DNA of 64,000 bases from Utricularia gibba. Taxonomy: Eukaryota > Streptophyta > Magnoliopsida > Lamiales > Lentibulariaceae. The DNA is taken from NCBI GenBank assembly GCA_002189035.1, contig NEEC01000012.1, positions 1,736,001 to 1,800,000 on the forward strand. The letters run 5' to 3'. The position numbers and the translations under genes are program-made. Positions 11,800 through 24,057 of this stretch are shown here, one piece after another (position 1 is the first letter of the stretch; each line of letters opens with the position of its first letter). The notes below the pieces were generated by a model. It was not told the DNA's origin, searched no databases, and saw only the letters and a program-made list of their open reading frames with translations.

Positions 11800-14740
11800 C
11801 ATTAATAAAAAACGCTGCTTTCTCATTAAAAAACTCCAACCCTTCCTCTCTCGGGATTCCACTCCATCAGTAAAAGATGTATCAACTAGTGTCACACAAT
11901 ACTTTTGAAATTAAAGATTCAATGAGTTGGATGAATACATTAAACTTAATTACATAAAAAACATAAATTATATTATAAAAAATTAATTTTAATCAATTAT
12001 TAGTGATTTTCAATTTATTATATACTTTATTATCTCATTTTCATTTTTCGATGTAGTATATTATATTTTAACAACTGTTACCTGTGTTGCAAGTCCAATG
12101 GAGAAATAAGAGCTCCATCTTCTCAAAAAACCGATGATCGGAACTGGGGATGGAAACTCTCGTGTCCGCATTGAATCTTCGTCTTCTTTCCAGGTTGAAA
12201 ACGCCAGCACACCCTGATGCACTGCATCTAGAGACCCACCAGGGAATCCTTAATAAACTCTCCCCTTACAGAGTTACACAGGGAAAAAAAAACACACACA
12301 CACACAAATTCATCATTGTGCTTGCTGCCCCCACGCCCTTTTGTAGGATAAGCTTTGATCTCCCTGAAATGAAAAAAATGACACCAAAGGGACAGAAAGA
12401 CACCTTCGCCATCCCCCAATTTTCTGTGTTTTGTTATATTCCCATTAATTATTTAACATTTCAAATCCATGATTATTTTATTTTTCTACCAATCTTCCCA
12501 TCAGATGCTATGATACACAAAGACCCCAATATTTAATAGTATTACATACGTATGTATATATATAAAAAACAGGCCATGTGTCGGTGCATACCCCCGAGTG
12601 CCACTCCCGAAAAAATTGGGAGCAGTCGCTGGGCCCCAGTGATTATTTTCCTCTTTATTTTTTTGTCGTGCTGTGATTGGTCGGCTCTCTCGAGCACTAC
12701 TCGTGTGGGGCCGACTCACAACGACGAATTGAGACAGCCGGGCGGCCTGGACATGGGCTTGTAATGGATAAGATCGGATGGATTCTTAGACAATTTCACC
12801 CGATTGGTTTACTATCATTTTGGCCTACATAAATGTGAATATTGATCTGGTCCCCACTATGACTGGCAGTAAATTGAATTGAAAATTTTTTTATATTGAT
12901 TGGGAAATGTTAATTAGTATATTACAAAAATATCACATGATTTATTTAATATTTTTGTATTCTGAACTCTTTTTTATTTGCATGAAAAATAATAAAGTAA
13001 ACATTTTTCATCTCACTTACAATTTAATCAATTAAATATATCTTAACATATACATATTTCTCTATACCAGTCATATATTGCTATTAAATATTTTTAATAT
13101 ATTTAAATATTACAATTCAATTGAGGGATCATGCACGCACATAGAGAACGATGTTAGGACAGTGGGGTACGTTCACTCTCGTTAAAATTAAGAAATGGAT
13201 TGGTAGTATGATTAGAGTAAAATTTAAATACATAATAAATATGTATAGTATTAGAAAAAATTAAATTTAATGTATTATGAATAAATTTTCAATCTTTTAT
13301 ACATTTAATCATATTATTTTAATTTTTTTTTATGTAAGATCGTTTTGCTTTGATGATCACCCTATGCCGATCTAGTACTGGTTTGATTAAAGCAATGTTT
13401 TATAGAATTTTTAAAATCTATTTTTACTTTTTTAAAAATACTTTAAAGAAGTAATAATAATTAGTAGAAATAGAAAGAAATTCTAAGTATTCTAAAAAAA
13501 CTGTAAAAATAGATACAAAATTATTTTTCAAACTAAATAAATAAATGAAAAAGTAGAAATATATGTAAAAGTAGATTATTATTTACTTTTTTAAAAATAA
13601 TTTTGACAGTATAATTTCAAAATTACTTTTGGCATAATTACTTTTTATAATTAATAATATTTTAAAATAAAATTATTTTTATTTTTTGACAAATAAAAAT
13701 AATCTTTAAAAATTTTCCAAAATAGTACTTAAAAATGTAATTAAAAATAATACAAAATTATTTTTCAAACCAAAATTACTTTTGGTTTATTATTAGAGGT
13801 TGGAGTTTCAATCTAATTTTTATTATTTAAGTTCAATACATATTCTTGTTTTTTTAATACAAACTGAGACTAACATGATATCCATCCTAACTATTCAAGT
13901 CATGGACCAAGACAAACTATCTTATAGCATTTTGAAAATAAAGATTTAATGAATCAGATGATTATATGTAAAGTTTAAGTACATAAAAATGTAAATCACA
14001 TTAAAAAATATTAGATTTAATCTAGTACTAGTAATTTATATTATATTATATATTTAATCACATCATTTTAACTTTTTTGATGTAGAATTGTTTTTCTCTA
14101 ATACCTCTAAAAAACATATATAACCTATGGTTAAAATGGGCATGAAGCATCTAAGAAAAGATCACGTTAAGGGTGTTTTTAAAGATCACCTATGGTTAAG
14201 GGTGGATACTCTAGTAACGTGTTACCTTTGATCACGTTAATGGTCATATTAGTCTGCAAGAGAATGCGGTACTTGATCGTTAAACATTTTTCTATTGTAA
14301 ATGTATTGTGCATAATTGATTTAATTTATTTTCCCAACTTGTGTTAAAATGATAAATAATCTCCGATAGGAAGAAGATCAGAGACCATACAAACTACGAG
14401 GGAGTTGTTCGAAATGGCCCGTAATGTTATTGGGCTTTAACAGAATACGGATCCAGGCCCAATCTGTTTTTCGTAGTAATGCTTCAAATTTCGATAAAAT
14501 TTTGAATTTTAATGTTTTTAAATAATAAAATATTTTCAAAATTTTCCTGTAATTTGGTGAAATTTATCCAAAATTTTGATTTTTGAATCAAATTCAATTT
14601 CTTTTTGAAATTCGAATATTAGCATCTAAATCTTAATATTATAATCGATTAAATATGTTAATTTTGAAGTTTTAATGAGATCCGATACATTAGTGTTGAT
14701 ATGATAATAACTCTTGTACAAAAAAATGTAACATACATCG
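11800..14740. other. Spacer between GA 2-oxidase and ICR genes
   Basis: AT-rich spacer. A (CA)n-like run lies at 12292-12305. A moderately GC-rich patch at 12590-12760 has no coding signature. From 13360 to 13800 the sequence is a dense TTTTTAAAAATA-rich family that also resembles 46570-46780, so it is probably a dispersed small repeat. No gene recognised. Confidence 0.5.
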
Positions 14741-15058
14741 TACAACTTGATTCAAATGCAACATCTAATTAGTTCGAATCTTCGGAGCTTAGGTCCAATG
14801 GGTCTCCAACGCTGGAAAAGATGAAATATTAGTATTTGAGGATTCCCCGTAGGATCGGTGGAACAGATAGCATGTTTAAACTTTGAAATCACTGGTTTTC
14901 TTGAAATGCATGATGAAACAATGTTTGGTGGGAAGACTTGCATAGCAAAAGGATTAATTTCTGGAAACAAATGTCTAGAATCATGGGGTTGGGTAGAAGA
15001 AGCATCAAGCAGATGAAAATGGGGAGAAGCCATTGGAGAATAGGAAGGAGACCAATGC

Positions 15059-16153
15059 TCACTTCTGACCCTTCTTCTTTAACATGTCTCCCAACATTCT
15101 TATGCCAGAGGCCTTCCTCTTTTCGCTGTCGAACACATTCTGTGGATCGTCGATCATTGCGGGCGAGCCCATGGCATATCCAAGTGGGTTTATACCGTGT
15201 GCGTCCATGGAGCCACACCTCTCTGATATCTTCCGGCAGTTTGCATCCGCCCCTGCTGCAAGAACAGCTGCTGCTGCATCTGCTGCTTTCTTCCATTGCT
15301 CTGTATGCACGGTTAGTCTCTTCATTTCGTCGTCCATTTCTACTCTTGCTCTTTCGACAACTTCCATCCTCGAGTTTATCTGCATTACTGTGCTTCTGCT
15401 CTTATCAAGCTCCTGTTCGGCATCAGCCAGCTTTATTTTCAGTTCATTGATTTCGGATTGAGCAGTTAGGATCTTCGCTGACTTCTCCTCAAGCTGGGAG
15501 ACTAAGTTTCTGTTTTGGAGGGATAGAAGTTCCAGATCTCTGTTCTTCCGTTCTAAACTGGCCTTCAGAATGGAAATCTCATCTTTTACAGGCTCTTCAT
15601 CTACAGGCTCGATGGCTGCTTCCTCCTCTGGGACTTCGCAAACATCAGCTTTGAAAAAAGCATCACCAACTGCTTCATGCCGATCTTTGTTAGATGCATC
15701 AATCTGAATCCCGAAGCTCTTATCTTCAACTTCCACAGCGCTATGAAGCTTGTCCTGTTTCTTAGCTGATTTCAGTTGATTATGTGCAGCTTTCTTTACA
15801 ACATCTGTCGAAGACAGTTGATCCTTTAGACACTTGAGTTCCTCCTGAGCCAGTCCGAGTTGAGATTCCAAGTCTGCGATGCGAGTCCCAAGCTTCTTTG
15901 GATTCGAAAAGGATGAAATACGGGGTGATGGAGTTTCAGATGGTGATACTTTAGGACTCTTTTCAATCCTCGCACGAGAACGCAATGGATCCGAATTGGA
16001 GCTCGATGTTGAACTGGCCGGGGCTCGATTCGGAGGCCGCTGAACAACTTCTGCCACTCTATATTCAAAGAATGGAAACAAGAAATCACCCCAGGTGACG
16101 AGTAGCAAAAACTTAGCTCACAACAGTAATTTCAAGTACCTTGACCCTCTCAT
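15059..16153 (-). CDS. ICR: Interactor of constitutive active ROPs (ICR/RIP) coiled-coil protein
   Basis: Two coding exons, 16140-16153 (14 bases, MRGS plus two bases) and 15059-16058, encode 337 residues. ICR/RIP proteins are plant coiled-coil scaffolds that bind active ROP GTPases at the plasma membrane or microtubules and affect polarity. Visible family features are the N-terminal VAEVVQRPP box, the Ser-rich basic stretch, and KKLGTRIADLESQLGLAQEELK at the start of the long coiled coil. The signatures QWKKAADAAAAVLAAG and the basic C-terminus MLGDMLKKKGQK, thought to mediate ROP/membrane binding, follow. The tiny first exon was chosen because it joins in frame and replaces an intron-derived start. 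A further 5' UTR intron (16160-16572) is inferred from an AG at 16160/16161 and a GTAAG donor. Its leader is homologous to those of the next two minus-strand genes. Confidence 0.88.
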
Positions 16154-16349
16154 TTCTCCCTTGGAAAGGTAAAATCAGTTGCTCAGATGGGCGAAGAATG
16201 ATTCATACTGCTGCTTTATTGACAGAATCAGAAGGCTGCTAATCAGGATAACGAGGCAAAAAGAGCTTCAAATGCTGAATAACCTTGATGAAAACAGCAT
16301 ATAGATTGAAAATGGAAGCTTTATCTTTCAAACGAAGAAATTTTCCTAA

Positions 16350-16690
16350 CTCAAAGAACAATTCACATGGATCTACACTAAAATGCAACATAACAGTAAG
16401 CCGACAAAGTCCCAGAAACCACTGCCCACAAAGACAGCAATTCTGCAGCCACTGAAATCAACAAAAACCAACGGCAGCCCAACATTTTAAACTATACATA
16501 TACATCTCTAGTCGAAGAAGTTCTCCATCCGAGAACAGTGCTGTAAGGGTCGAAAGTGGGAGCGAATCTTACACTGGTTCCCGGGTTTCATTCATCCTCC
16601 CATCCTCGAAAATGGTCGGTGCACGAAAATGGGTTTCGAGTGGAACTCAGTGGATGGCGTTATAAGACTGCGTCTACGTGAAAAGGTGCC
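16350..16690 (-). promoter_or_regulatory. Duplicated 5' leader, copy A (ICR gene)
   Basis: Contains the inferred non-coding first exon of the ICR gene (donor CCAGT/GTAAG at 16573/16572) and the start of its first intron. It is homologous to 22470-23090 and 24680-25355: the words GAACAATTCA, GGATCTACA, CCAGAAACCA, ACATCTCT and GGTCGGTGCACGAAAATGGG recur in the same order. This is the most diverged copy. The TGGGCC motifs seen in the other two copies are not evident here. Confidence 0.65.
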
Positions 16691-16790
16691 TCGATTCACG
16701 AGCAGACAGGAGAAAGGGGTTCAAATTGTGGGACACAGCAGCGAGTGAAAAAGTTTTGAACTTTTGAAAGAATGGGGCACATTCAAAGGC

Positions 16791-17040
16791 CTTGTTTGAT
16801 ATGATGGTACAAGATTGGTTCATGGTAGGTTTAATAAAATTGTGTTATTTGGTATGTGAGTATAATTATACCTTATATATAGGTATAATAATCATTATAT
16901 CCATGTAATATCCTCAAATATGGGTATATGTATATCCAAAGGGAGGTATGGTATTTTTATACCCACATATTTGGATTTAGCCAAACCCAAATAATTTAAA
17001 CCCACTAATACCTAAACCACATCAACCAAACAAAGCCAAA
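16791..17040. mobile_element. MITE-like element with short terminal inverted repeats
   Basis: The left end starts GGCCTTGTTTGATATGAT and the right end, read in reverse complement, starts GGCTTTGTTTGGTTGATG. Both continue into imperfectly matching GGT(A)GGTTTAA / TAGTGGGTTTAAA sequence. The interior is AT-rich with an inner palindrome around ATACCTATATATAGGTAT. The length is about 250 bases with no coding capacity, as expected for a PIF/Harbinger- or hAT-type MITE. The target-site duplication is not clear (AAA on both sides). Confidence 0.6.
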
Positions 17041-17049
17041 GTGTTGAAA

Positions 17050-17975
17050 TACAGGGTCAATTTGATAAATGTCAATCTCTCCCCATTGAAATTTGAGACA
17101 TTTACATGTTTCAAAAACTTTTTGTAATTTGGTCATCTCCAAAATGATCCATTAAAAGAAAATTATTTTTCATTCAAATACACTGACATGTTACTGTATA
17201 TACATGATATATTGATTTTTTTTAATTATTTATTTTCAAAGAAAACCTAATTTTGTTGATGAATATATATAATTACATAGTATTGTATATAATAGTATAA
17301 AATATGCAACAACAAATGAATTGTTAAATAATTTACAAATATAAAACAAATAATAACATACTATTATAGTTAATTATATATAAACATTTATATAATTAAA
17401 TTATTAGTGTAAGCAATCACATAATTAAATTATATAAATATATATACATAATTTATATATCAAAGATTAAATCCATTTTTTTTTATATAAAATGAATGAT
17501 TCAGAAAAAAATTGATGTATTTTTCGTTAATTTTCGTTTTCGAATTAAGTGTATCTCATACACTTACGGAAATACAATAATTTGGAAGAGTCATGCAGTA
17601 TCTACATTCTGCAATCTTCAAAAATCATTATAATAATTTAATTATACAAATTTTTATATATAATTAACTATAATAGGGCGTTATTATTTTTTGTATTTGT
17701 AAATTATTTAACAATTCATTCATTATTGTTTTATATTTTATACTATTATATACAATACTATGTAATTATATATATTTATTAAATAAATTAGTTTTTCTTT
17801 GAAAATATACAATTAAAAAAAATTAATATATCATATATATACATTGACATGTTAGTGTATTTGAATGAAAAATAATTTTATTTTAATGGGTTATTTTCGA
17901 GATGCCCAAATTGCAAAAAAAATTTAAAAGATGGCCATGTCTCAAATTTAAGTGAGGATAGATGGCCAATTCTCA
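17050..17975. mobile_element. Foldback element with roughly 330-bp inverted arms
   Basis: The left arm (about 17050-17400) and right arm (about 17635-17975) are imperfect inverted repeats. Examples are AAAATTATTTTTCATTCAAA at 17159 and its reverse complement near 17855-17880, and GAAATTTGAGACAT at 17089 against the reverse complement of ATGTCTCAAATTTAAG at 17937. A spacer of about 230 bases separates them and includes an oddly conserved TTTTCGTTTTCGAATTAAG segment. No transposase frame is present. It could be a non-autonomous Mutator-like or foldback element. As RNA it would form a long hairpin. Confidence 0.7.
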
Positions 17976-19600
17976 AATTAACTATTGAAAGATACGAGCT
18001 TTGAGGGGTGGGGTGCTCAATCCTCTCTTCGTTTGTCGACCGACTGCAATCCCAATCCAATTGCACAGACACGCCAAAACACACCGAAACAAGACAAAAA
18101 GAGTTCCCCACGTTCCATTTGATTTCCTGGAGTTATGATTTTAAAAATATATTAAATATATTTTTAGAATATTATACAAAAAACAGTTAATTAATATTCA
18201 GAAATTGATTTAAATCAATCATCTTCTCCTTCATAACCCAAATCATTTTCATAGTCAATTCTTGAAATTTAAAGTGCCTATTAGTTTTTGAAAACGCACT
18301 CTAAGTCTTTGTTTAATTCAGTTTCTCAAAAAATACATTGTGATAAATATTTCTAAAAAAATAAAATTGGTTATTCACATTTTTTTTAAAAAAAATAATA
18401 ACGTTCTTAAATTATGATCTTTTAAATTACATCTAAAATGTTTTTTTAATAAACATAAATTATTATAAAAAAATTTAATTTCTCAATTATTCTCAGAATC
18501 CATTTTTAAAATATATCCAAAGCACAACATTAGGATTAGAGACGATAAATATAAATAAAAAATGAAAATTGAAATTACTGTTTTTACATTCATTCAAGTG
18601 TTTAATTTTTTTATTTAAATGAAAAAAGACAGAAGCATGTGAAATTAATGTTGAATCCAACTACTACAATACACATTAAAGGCCACGTGTAACGTGCGCA
18701 AATGAATTTAGTGGGCCCATGTGGCCCAAAAACTATAGGGATGCCCAAAATTCATGTACAAAAATCTTCTAGATTAACAAATTTTAAAAGCATCAATCAT
18801 AATGATTAACGAGTTTACACGAAGCAAAATGAATAGAGATTTTCGCAAGAATAATAAAATGATAATTTATTATCCGAATGAATATTAATCGATGAATTAC
18901 TTAATTACGGCATGAATTAGAAAAACTCTAGGCTCCATTATCCGATTATAAATAATTCAAAGGATAAACAAAATAAATTAATTAATTATGCAATAAATTT
19001 ACATAGTATTAAATAGTGTAAAAGATATGAAATTCATTGAATCTTATCACTTAGAAAAAAAAGGGTATTTAGTCCATCATCACTTAAAATTAGTCATGAA
19101 CACAAGTATGTACTTATTGAGTCACGAGTTGAATTCGATAAGTTAGATTAAAAAATATAACTCATCGAATCACGAGTAGATGAGTTAGATAATTAGACTC
19201 AACTCGTATTACGAATTGATCCGAATTATATATTTAAAGTACAAATAAATATCTATAGTAACAACCAGATGTTTATGAAAAGAATAACAGGAATGCATAA
19301 CATGGATTATGCGTTAGCATGTGCTTGTCATAACATATGAGTTGAATCAAATCAAACTCAAGTAAGTTATTCATACTAATTCCATACCACTCAACTCACG
19401 AGTAAGTCGGGTCAAGTCATACCCACGTAGGGCTACTTGAAATACCATGCGTACCTTTTTTTTATTCTAAAAACTTTTTGAATTTAATTACTTATTACGA
19501 ATATTTTAATAATATTATATATATAATTATATTATATTAAATACATAATGAATAATTATTTATTAAAAACGGATCCATGTTCTACACACTTGTCGATTCA
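17975..19600. other. AT-rich spacer
   Basis: No gene recognised. The tract at 19080-19440 contains repeated variants of CGAGTTGA / CTCAACTC and TGAGTTAGAT words, suggestive of a decayed dispersed repeat. Confidence 0.4.
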
Positions 19601-19739
19601 TCAACTAAATTTCACACTTGGTGTGGGGCGGGAACCACATGATGCCATCCATATAAGCTATGTTGCATTGTAATTTGAAGGGATCCACGCGGACACGGGG
19701 ACACTTGAAAATATTTGTACTACAGGAATCCGATACCGG

Positions 19740-19768
19740 GACACGCACGCACGCACGCACGCACGCAC
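19740..19768. repeat. (ACGC)n microsatellite
   Basis: About seven tandem ACGC/GCAC tetranucleotides, located just beyond the 3' end of the minus-strand TMN gene. Confidence 0.9.
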
Positions 19769-19918
19769 ATTCTAGGAACAGACGCACAAGCAACCATGAC
19801 ATGTACGACTTAAAACTTACTTCAGTCTCAATGGATTCGAACAAGAAAAAAAGAAAGCCACTCACGCAACAGACAGCTGCCTGCGAGAGGAATAAGCTCA
19901 AATCTGTGGATCAGCGGC

Positions 19919-21897
19919 TCAGTCGATCTTGACGGATGAGAAAAGGTAATGCACAAAGTAGAATGAGGTGAGGAAGCCGATGGTGCCGGTTGAGAGCATG
20001 ATGGCGATTGACATCAAGAGGGAGTAGCCGAGGTAGAGCATGGCGGAGACTGGTCCGCTCAGGCTCTGGAGGTCGAACACCAGGTAGTTGATGGAATACA
20101 GGAACACATAGACGGAGACCGAGCCGGAGGCGAAGAATGCTTTCCACCACCAGGCCCAGTCCTCCACACAGAGATGCATGTAAGTCAAGACAACCGAAAC
20201 TTCAGCGCAAACGATGACCAGCAGCAAAAGGACGATCAGAAGGAATCCAAACACATAGTAGAACCTCCCGAGCCAAATACTAGATAGGATGAAGAAGAGC
20301 TCGATGAAGAGAGTACCGAATGGGAGAGTTCCGGATCCAAGAACAAGCAGCCAGGATGGATATTTGCGTGCGGGGATCTCTCTTGGGATCTGGTTCGTCC
20401 GGACAGGGTATTGAATAGGCGTGGCCTTTGTGCCCAAGTGCCCACCCAAGAGCGTGAGAGGAACTGAGATACAAAACCAGAGAGCTAGAAGTTTGAAATA
20501 TAAAGAAATCGGTATAGCCCCGGTACTTCTGCTTCCCCACAGGATGAAATTCAAGATAGTAAGAATTGCAAAAGCAATGCCGGGAAGAAACAAGCGATTG
20601 ACCAAGCAATCGATCGCCACCCTTCAGAAGACCCTTTAATAGTTGCCCACAATCTCACACCAACATAACCAGCAGCAATTCCAAGGAAAAGATAAAGCAT
20701 TATCATTCCGGTCAACAGCATACCCCTAGAAGCAGGAGAAATGAAACCCAGGGCTGCAAAAACAATAGTGACAACTGCCATCCCAGTAATCTGAACCCCA
20801 TCACCAACCATCACACAGAGTAACTTTGGATGAGATGGTTCTCTAAAGACATCACCGACCACAAGCTTCCACCCTGAAAGCTCCTCATTCATCTGGGCCT
20901 GTGCTTCCTTATCCAATTCTTCATACCTTGTGAGATCCCTTCTCACTGTTCTCAAAAATATGACAAACACAATGCCAGCTAAAAAGAAAATAACCATTAA
21001 AGAGTTGAGAATTGAAAACCAGTGCACACGAGCACCCTCCATCTTCAAATAAACATCCCACCTAGATGGCCACCGGATATCACTTTTTACAAACTCAACC
21101 TCATATGTAAATGTGACTCTCTCCTTCTCTCGTATCACCTGAGAATTCTCCAGTTCTTGTGGACAGTTCACTGGTTCAATCGTATCATACATGTGCAGTT
21201 TTGCCATCTTTTCAGTGTCACGCTTTACACTACATGGAACAACCTCAAAGCCAACAATCTCATACCCAGAAGCCTTCTTGTTATCAGCTTCTGTGATAAC
21301 ACCCATGCCTTCTTCTCCTGTACCAATTATCTGCACGCCAGCTCCTTCGTACTCATGAATCAGCACTTTAAATTTCAGGTGGTTGATGATGTAGTCATCA
21401 TTGCTGTTTGGAGGACTATATCCCACTGGGTAACCAGTCCACAGGATTTTCACCCCATTTTGGATGGCATACCTCATAGCTGGAAGATTATCAAGAATCA
21501 TGTTAACTTGATACAGATCCCTAGTCCTCTGCTTCAAAAGCTTGACCTCATACTCACTCAATGGGGAAGTGGTACAGAGGAACAAAGACTCATTGACATT
21601 CATCTGAAAGCGGTAGGGGGAATTGTAAATCTGATCACCCATCAGTAGCTCTCCAAGATTTTCAGCACTTTTTTTGATGTTTCCGATAGGTTCACAATAA
21701 GGAAGACTATAATAGCTGAACGGAAGCTCTGTCTCTATGGATGTCAATGAATTCACTTTCGCAAGGATTTCATCTTTAGTAGAATATGTATGCATATAGC
21801 TCCCCGGAAGATAAAACGCACTGCATGCTTTGACTAAGAAGAACAAGCATGCTAATGGAAGGCAGAATTTCCATCTAGAAATATGACATAAGGCCAT
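19919..21897 (-). CDS. Transmembrane nine (TMN11/12-like) EMP70 protein with one-base frameshift
   Basis: An intronless coding region of about 659 residues if one missing base is allowed. EMP70/TM9SF proteins are Golgi/endosomal membrane proteins. The N-terminus has a signal peptide (start chosen at 21897, MALCHISRWKF) followed by FYLPGSYMHTY. The luminal domain has PFSYYSLPYC and YNSPYRF. The nine-TM region follows, with GDVFREP, SPASRGMLLTG, TGAIPISLYF and LFIELFFILSSIW, and the protein ends in SSVKID, the KxD/E-type Golgi retention signal of the family. The frame breaks near 20580: one frame reads IACFFP then drifts to a stop, while the other resumes at GIAFAILTILNF. One G appears to be missing in a short G run. 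Everything else is conserved, so the gene is probably intact in the organism. A 5' UTR intron (21967-22867) is inferred. Confidence 0.9.
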
Positions 21898-22469
21898 CGA
21901 AGAACAGAGGATGCAGAGAGAAATCCTCAAACCAACAATGAAAAGACAAGCTAATAGTAGTGAAATCTGCAAAAGGAAAATTTATAATTTAGCATAATTT
22001 TGGTGAAAAAAGTGCCAAAAATGATTCATGAAATCCTTTCGAATTGTCAGTTAGTTACCAAAGGAAAGAAGATACCTACAACACGCATCCACACACTCTT
22101 AAAACAATATCTCATATAAAGCTCAAGCTAGAATTGAAATAAAAGAATATGCATATTTCCTAAAAACGTAAAGATAGCACACGAAATTCATCCAGATGAA
22201 CAACAATTGACAACATGAACAAAGACACATATAACCTATCCAGAGATCAGTCGCTACAAAGCCAAAAAGTGCAGACAAAACATAATGAGAGTACGTTTTC
22301 CACTTTCTAAGTTTCCGCTATGCTGTCAGAAGGGCTTCACTTTCTAAGACTTTGGAACCAAAGTATAACCAGAGACACCAGTGACACACGCAAAGAAGTG
22401 GTCTCAAAGTATAAGATCGCTTTAGAAAGCATTTTGAACTTACCGTAGATTTGTTCTCAATTCATCAAG

Positions 22470-23090
22470 TAGGGTTGAAGTTGAAGAACATGTCAATAAG
22501 CAGAACCAAGTCCAGTAAACGGAATGAATGAGACCACAGTGGAATTCGAACAAACTGGAGGACCTGGCGTTTGTTCAGATTATAGAAAACCACGCAAACT
22601 CAAAATACAGGTAATAAGCAACCGCAGATCTACGATAATCGAACTATCCCAACTCACAAGAACAATTCAGCTGGATCTACAACAAAATGTAACATTATAT
22701 GCGAAAAATCGCAGAAACCAGTACCACAAAAACAGAACATTTTCAACCGCCCCAATCAAGAGAAACCAACAACTCATGCTTATATCCTTAAAGCCTAAAC
22801 CCCATTCACTATTACATCTCTCTATCTCTAAGATAATCGAAAAATTCCCCAAAAATTTAAACCTTACAGGAACAAACGAATCCAACTTTCGCTCCCAAAT
22901 TACTTCCTTCTCTGCAAATCGTCGGTGAACGAAAATGGGGATGAATCATGTAGGCAAGTAAAAGGCGTTGAAGGCGCTCTCTGTTAACGATATTGGGCCA
23001 GAACGAATTAAAATGGGCCTCCAGTAATCAAATCGAAGCCCACGTAAGCAGAGGATTTATTCTCTGGCCCATTAAGCTGAGGTTTCATAG
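22470..23090 (-). promoter_or_regulatory. Duplicated 5' leader, copy B (TMN gene)
   Basis: Contains the inferred non-coding first exon of the TMN gene (ending at the donor CCT/GTAAGG at 22868/22867), the first part of its intron, and the proximal promoter. It is closely homologous to copy C at 24680-25355 and more distantly to copy A at 16350-16690. Matching blocks include AACTCATGCTTATA, CATCTCTCTATCTCTA(A)G, ACAGGAAC and GTCGGTGAACGAAAATGGG. Confidence 0.75.
22990..23075 (-). promoter_or_regulatory. Site II (TGGGCC) cluster upstream of the TMN gene
   Basis: Three site II elements lie just upstream of the inferred transcription start: TGGGCC at 22994 and 23014 and GGCCCA at 23066. Such motifs, known targets of TCP factors, are typical of housekeeping and ribosomal-protein promoters. 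The same arrangement is preserved upstream of the bS6m gene. Confidence 0.6.
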
Positions 23091-23179
23091 CATCGTGGCT
23101 TGTCAAGCTTCTCCTCCAGCTTGGCGACACCGTAAACGCGACGGTCTACGACATCGGTCCCACATCGTTTCTAATCATT

Positions 23180-24050
23180 TCTTGCTGCCGAAATGACGGA
23201 TTAAATAATATTATTTATTAACAATTTGACACAACATTTTTTCTTTTGTATTAATTTTCTCTTTAAATCTTAATTTATTTAATAAATACTCAACCACAAA
23301 GATTAGAATTACTTTTATTTTACTTCCTCTAATTTATTTTAGAAAAAACTAATAAATTTTATTAATTTGTAATATGCCTTGATCTATATAATAATAGTTT
23401 TTTTTTATTTTGAGTTTTGATTTATACATTCATTTCTTTTTAATTTTTCTTTTTGGTAAATAGAAATTAGTCAATTTTTTGCAATTCAATTTATACGATT
23501 TTCTAATGATTTGAATTTTTTTAATAAAAGACGTAATTATATTTCAAAAAACATTACCTTATGTGAGTTTTTTTTTAAAAAAAATCATATTTGATATTGA
23601 TTCATTTAAAAAAAAATACTAAGCAAAGTTTTAATCATGCAAATTTTTATTTATGGGCCCTTGTTCCATTCTTTGAGAAATTTACAAAACTCATTAAATT
23701 ATCATTTATTCATACTGTTAAAATTTTTGGATGTAATTAATTTTTTATTATTTTTAAAGAGTGATAAAATTGGTCCCAAAAAAATTAGTAATTATTATTC
23801 ACATAAATAATTTGATATACATAATAGTACCTAAGCGTTTATATATTTGATAAAAATAGTTTTTAAAAAATCTTCATATTTAAATCATTTTATTACATTT
23901 ATGTATATTTTTTCTTAATTGTAAAATTTTTTTGTCTGACCACATTTGACCATGTTGGAATATCATTGACTTCACAGTTACCGACAAATTAAACGTCAGA
24001 AAGCATACCAAGTGTGATATAATTTTCAATTTTAACCTGACTACCGTACT
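23180..24050. other. AT-rich spacer 3' of the bS6m gene
   Basis: Poly-T/poly-A-rich sequence; nothing supportable apart from the probable 3' UTR of the minus-strand gene next to 24058. Confidence 0.5.
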
Positions 24051-24057
24051 TCTTAGG

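Noticed and set aside
14938-15450. 170-residue plus-strand frame
   Set aside because: Antisense to the ICR coiled-coil exon and without recognisable composition.
16059-16108. ATG at 16108 as start of the ICR protein
   Set aside because: The residues MLLVTWGDFLFPFFEY are encoded by intron sequence; the acceptor at 16059 joined to the small exon at 16140-16153 gives a family-like N-terminus.
21022-21648. 208-residue plus-strand frame
   Set aside because: It lies antisense inside the TMN coding region and has no family features; it is a shadow of the conserved minus-strand frame.
22524-22928. 134-residue plus-strand frame
   Set aside because: It overlaps the duplicated leader/intron of the TMN gene; the homologous stretch in copy C (24.7-25.3 kb) is interrupted by stops, so it is not conserved as coding.
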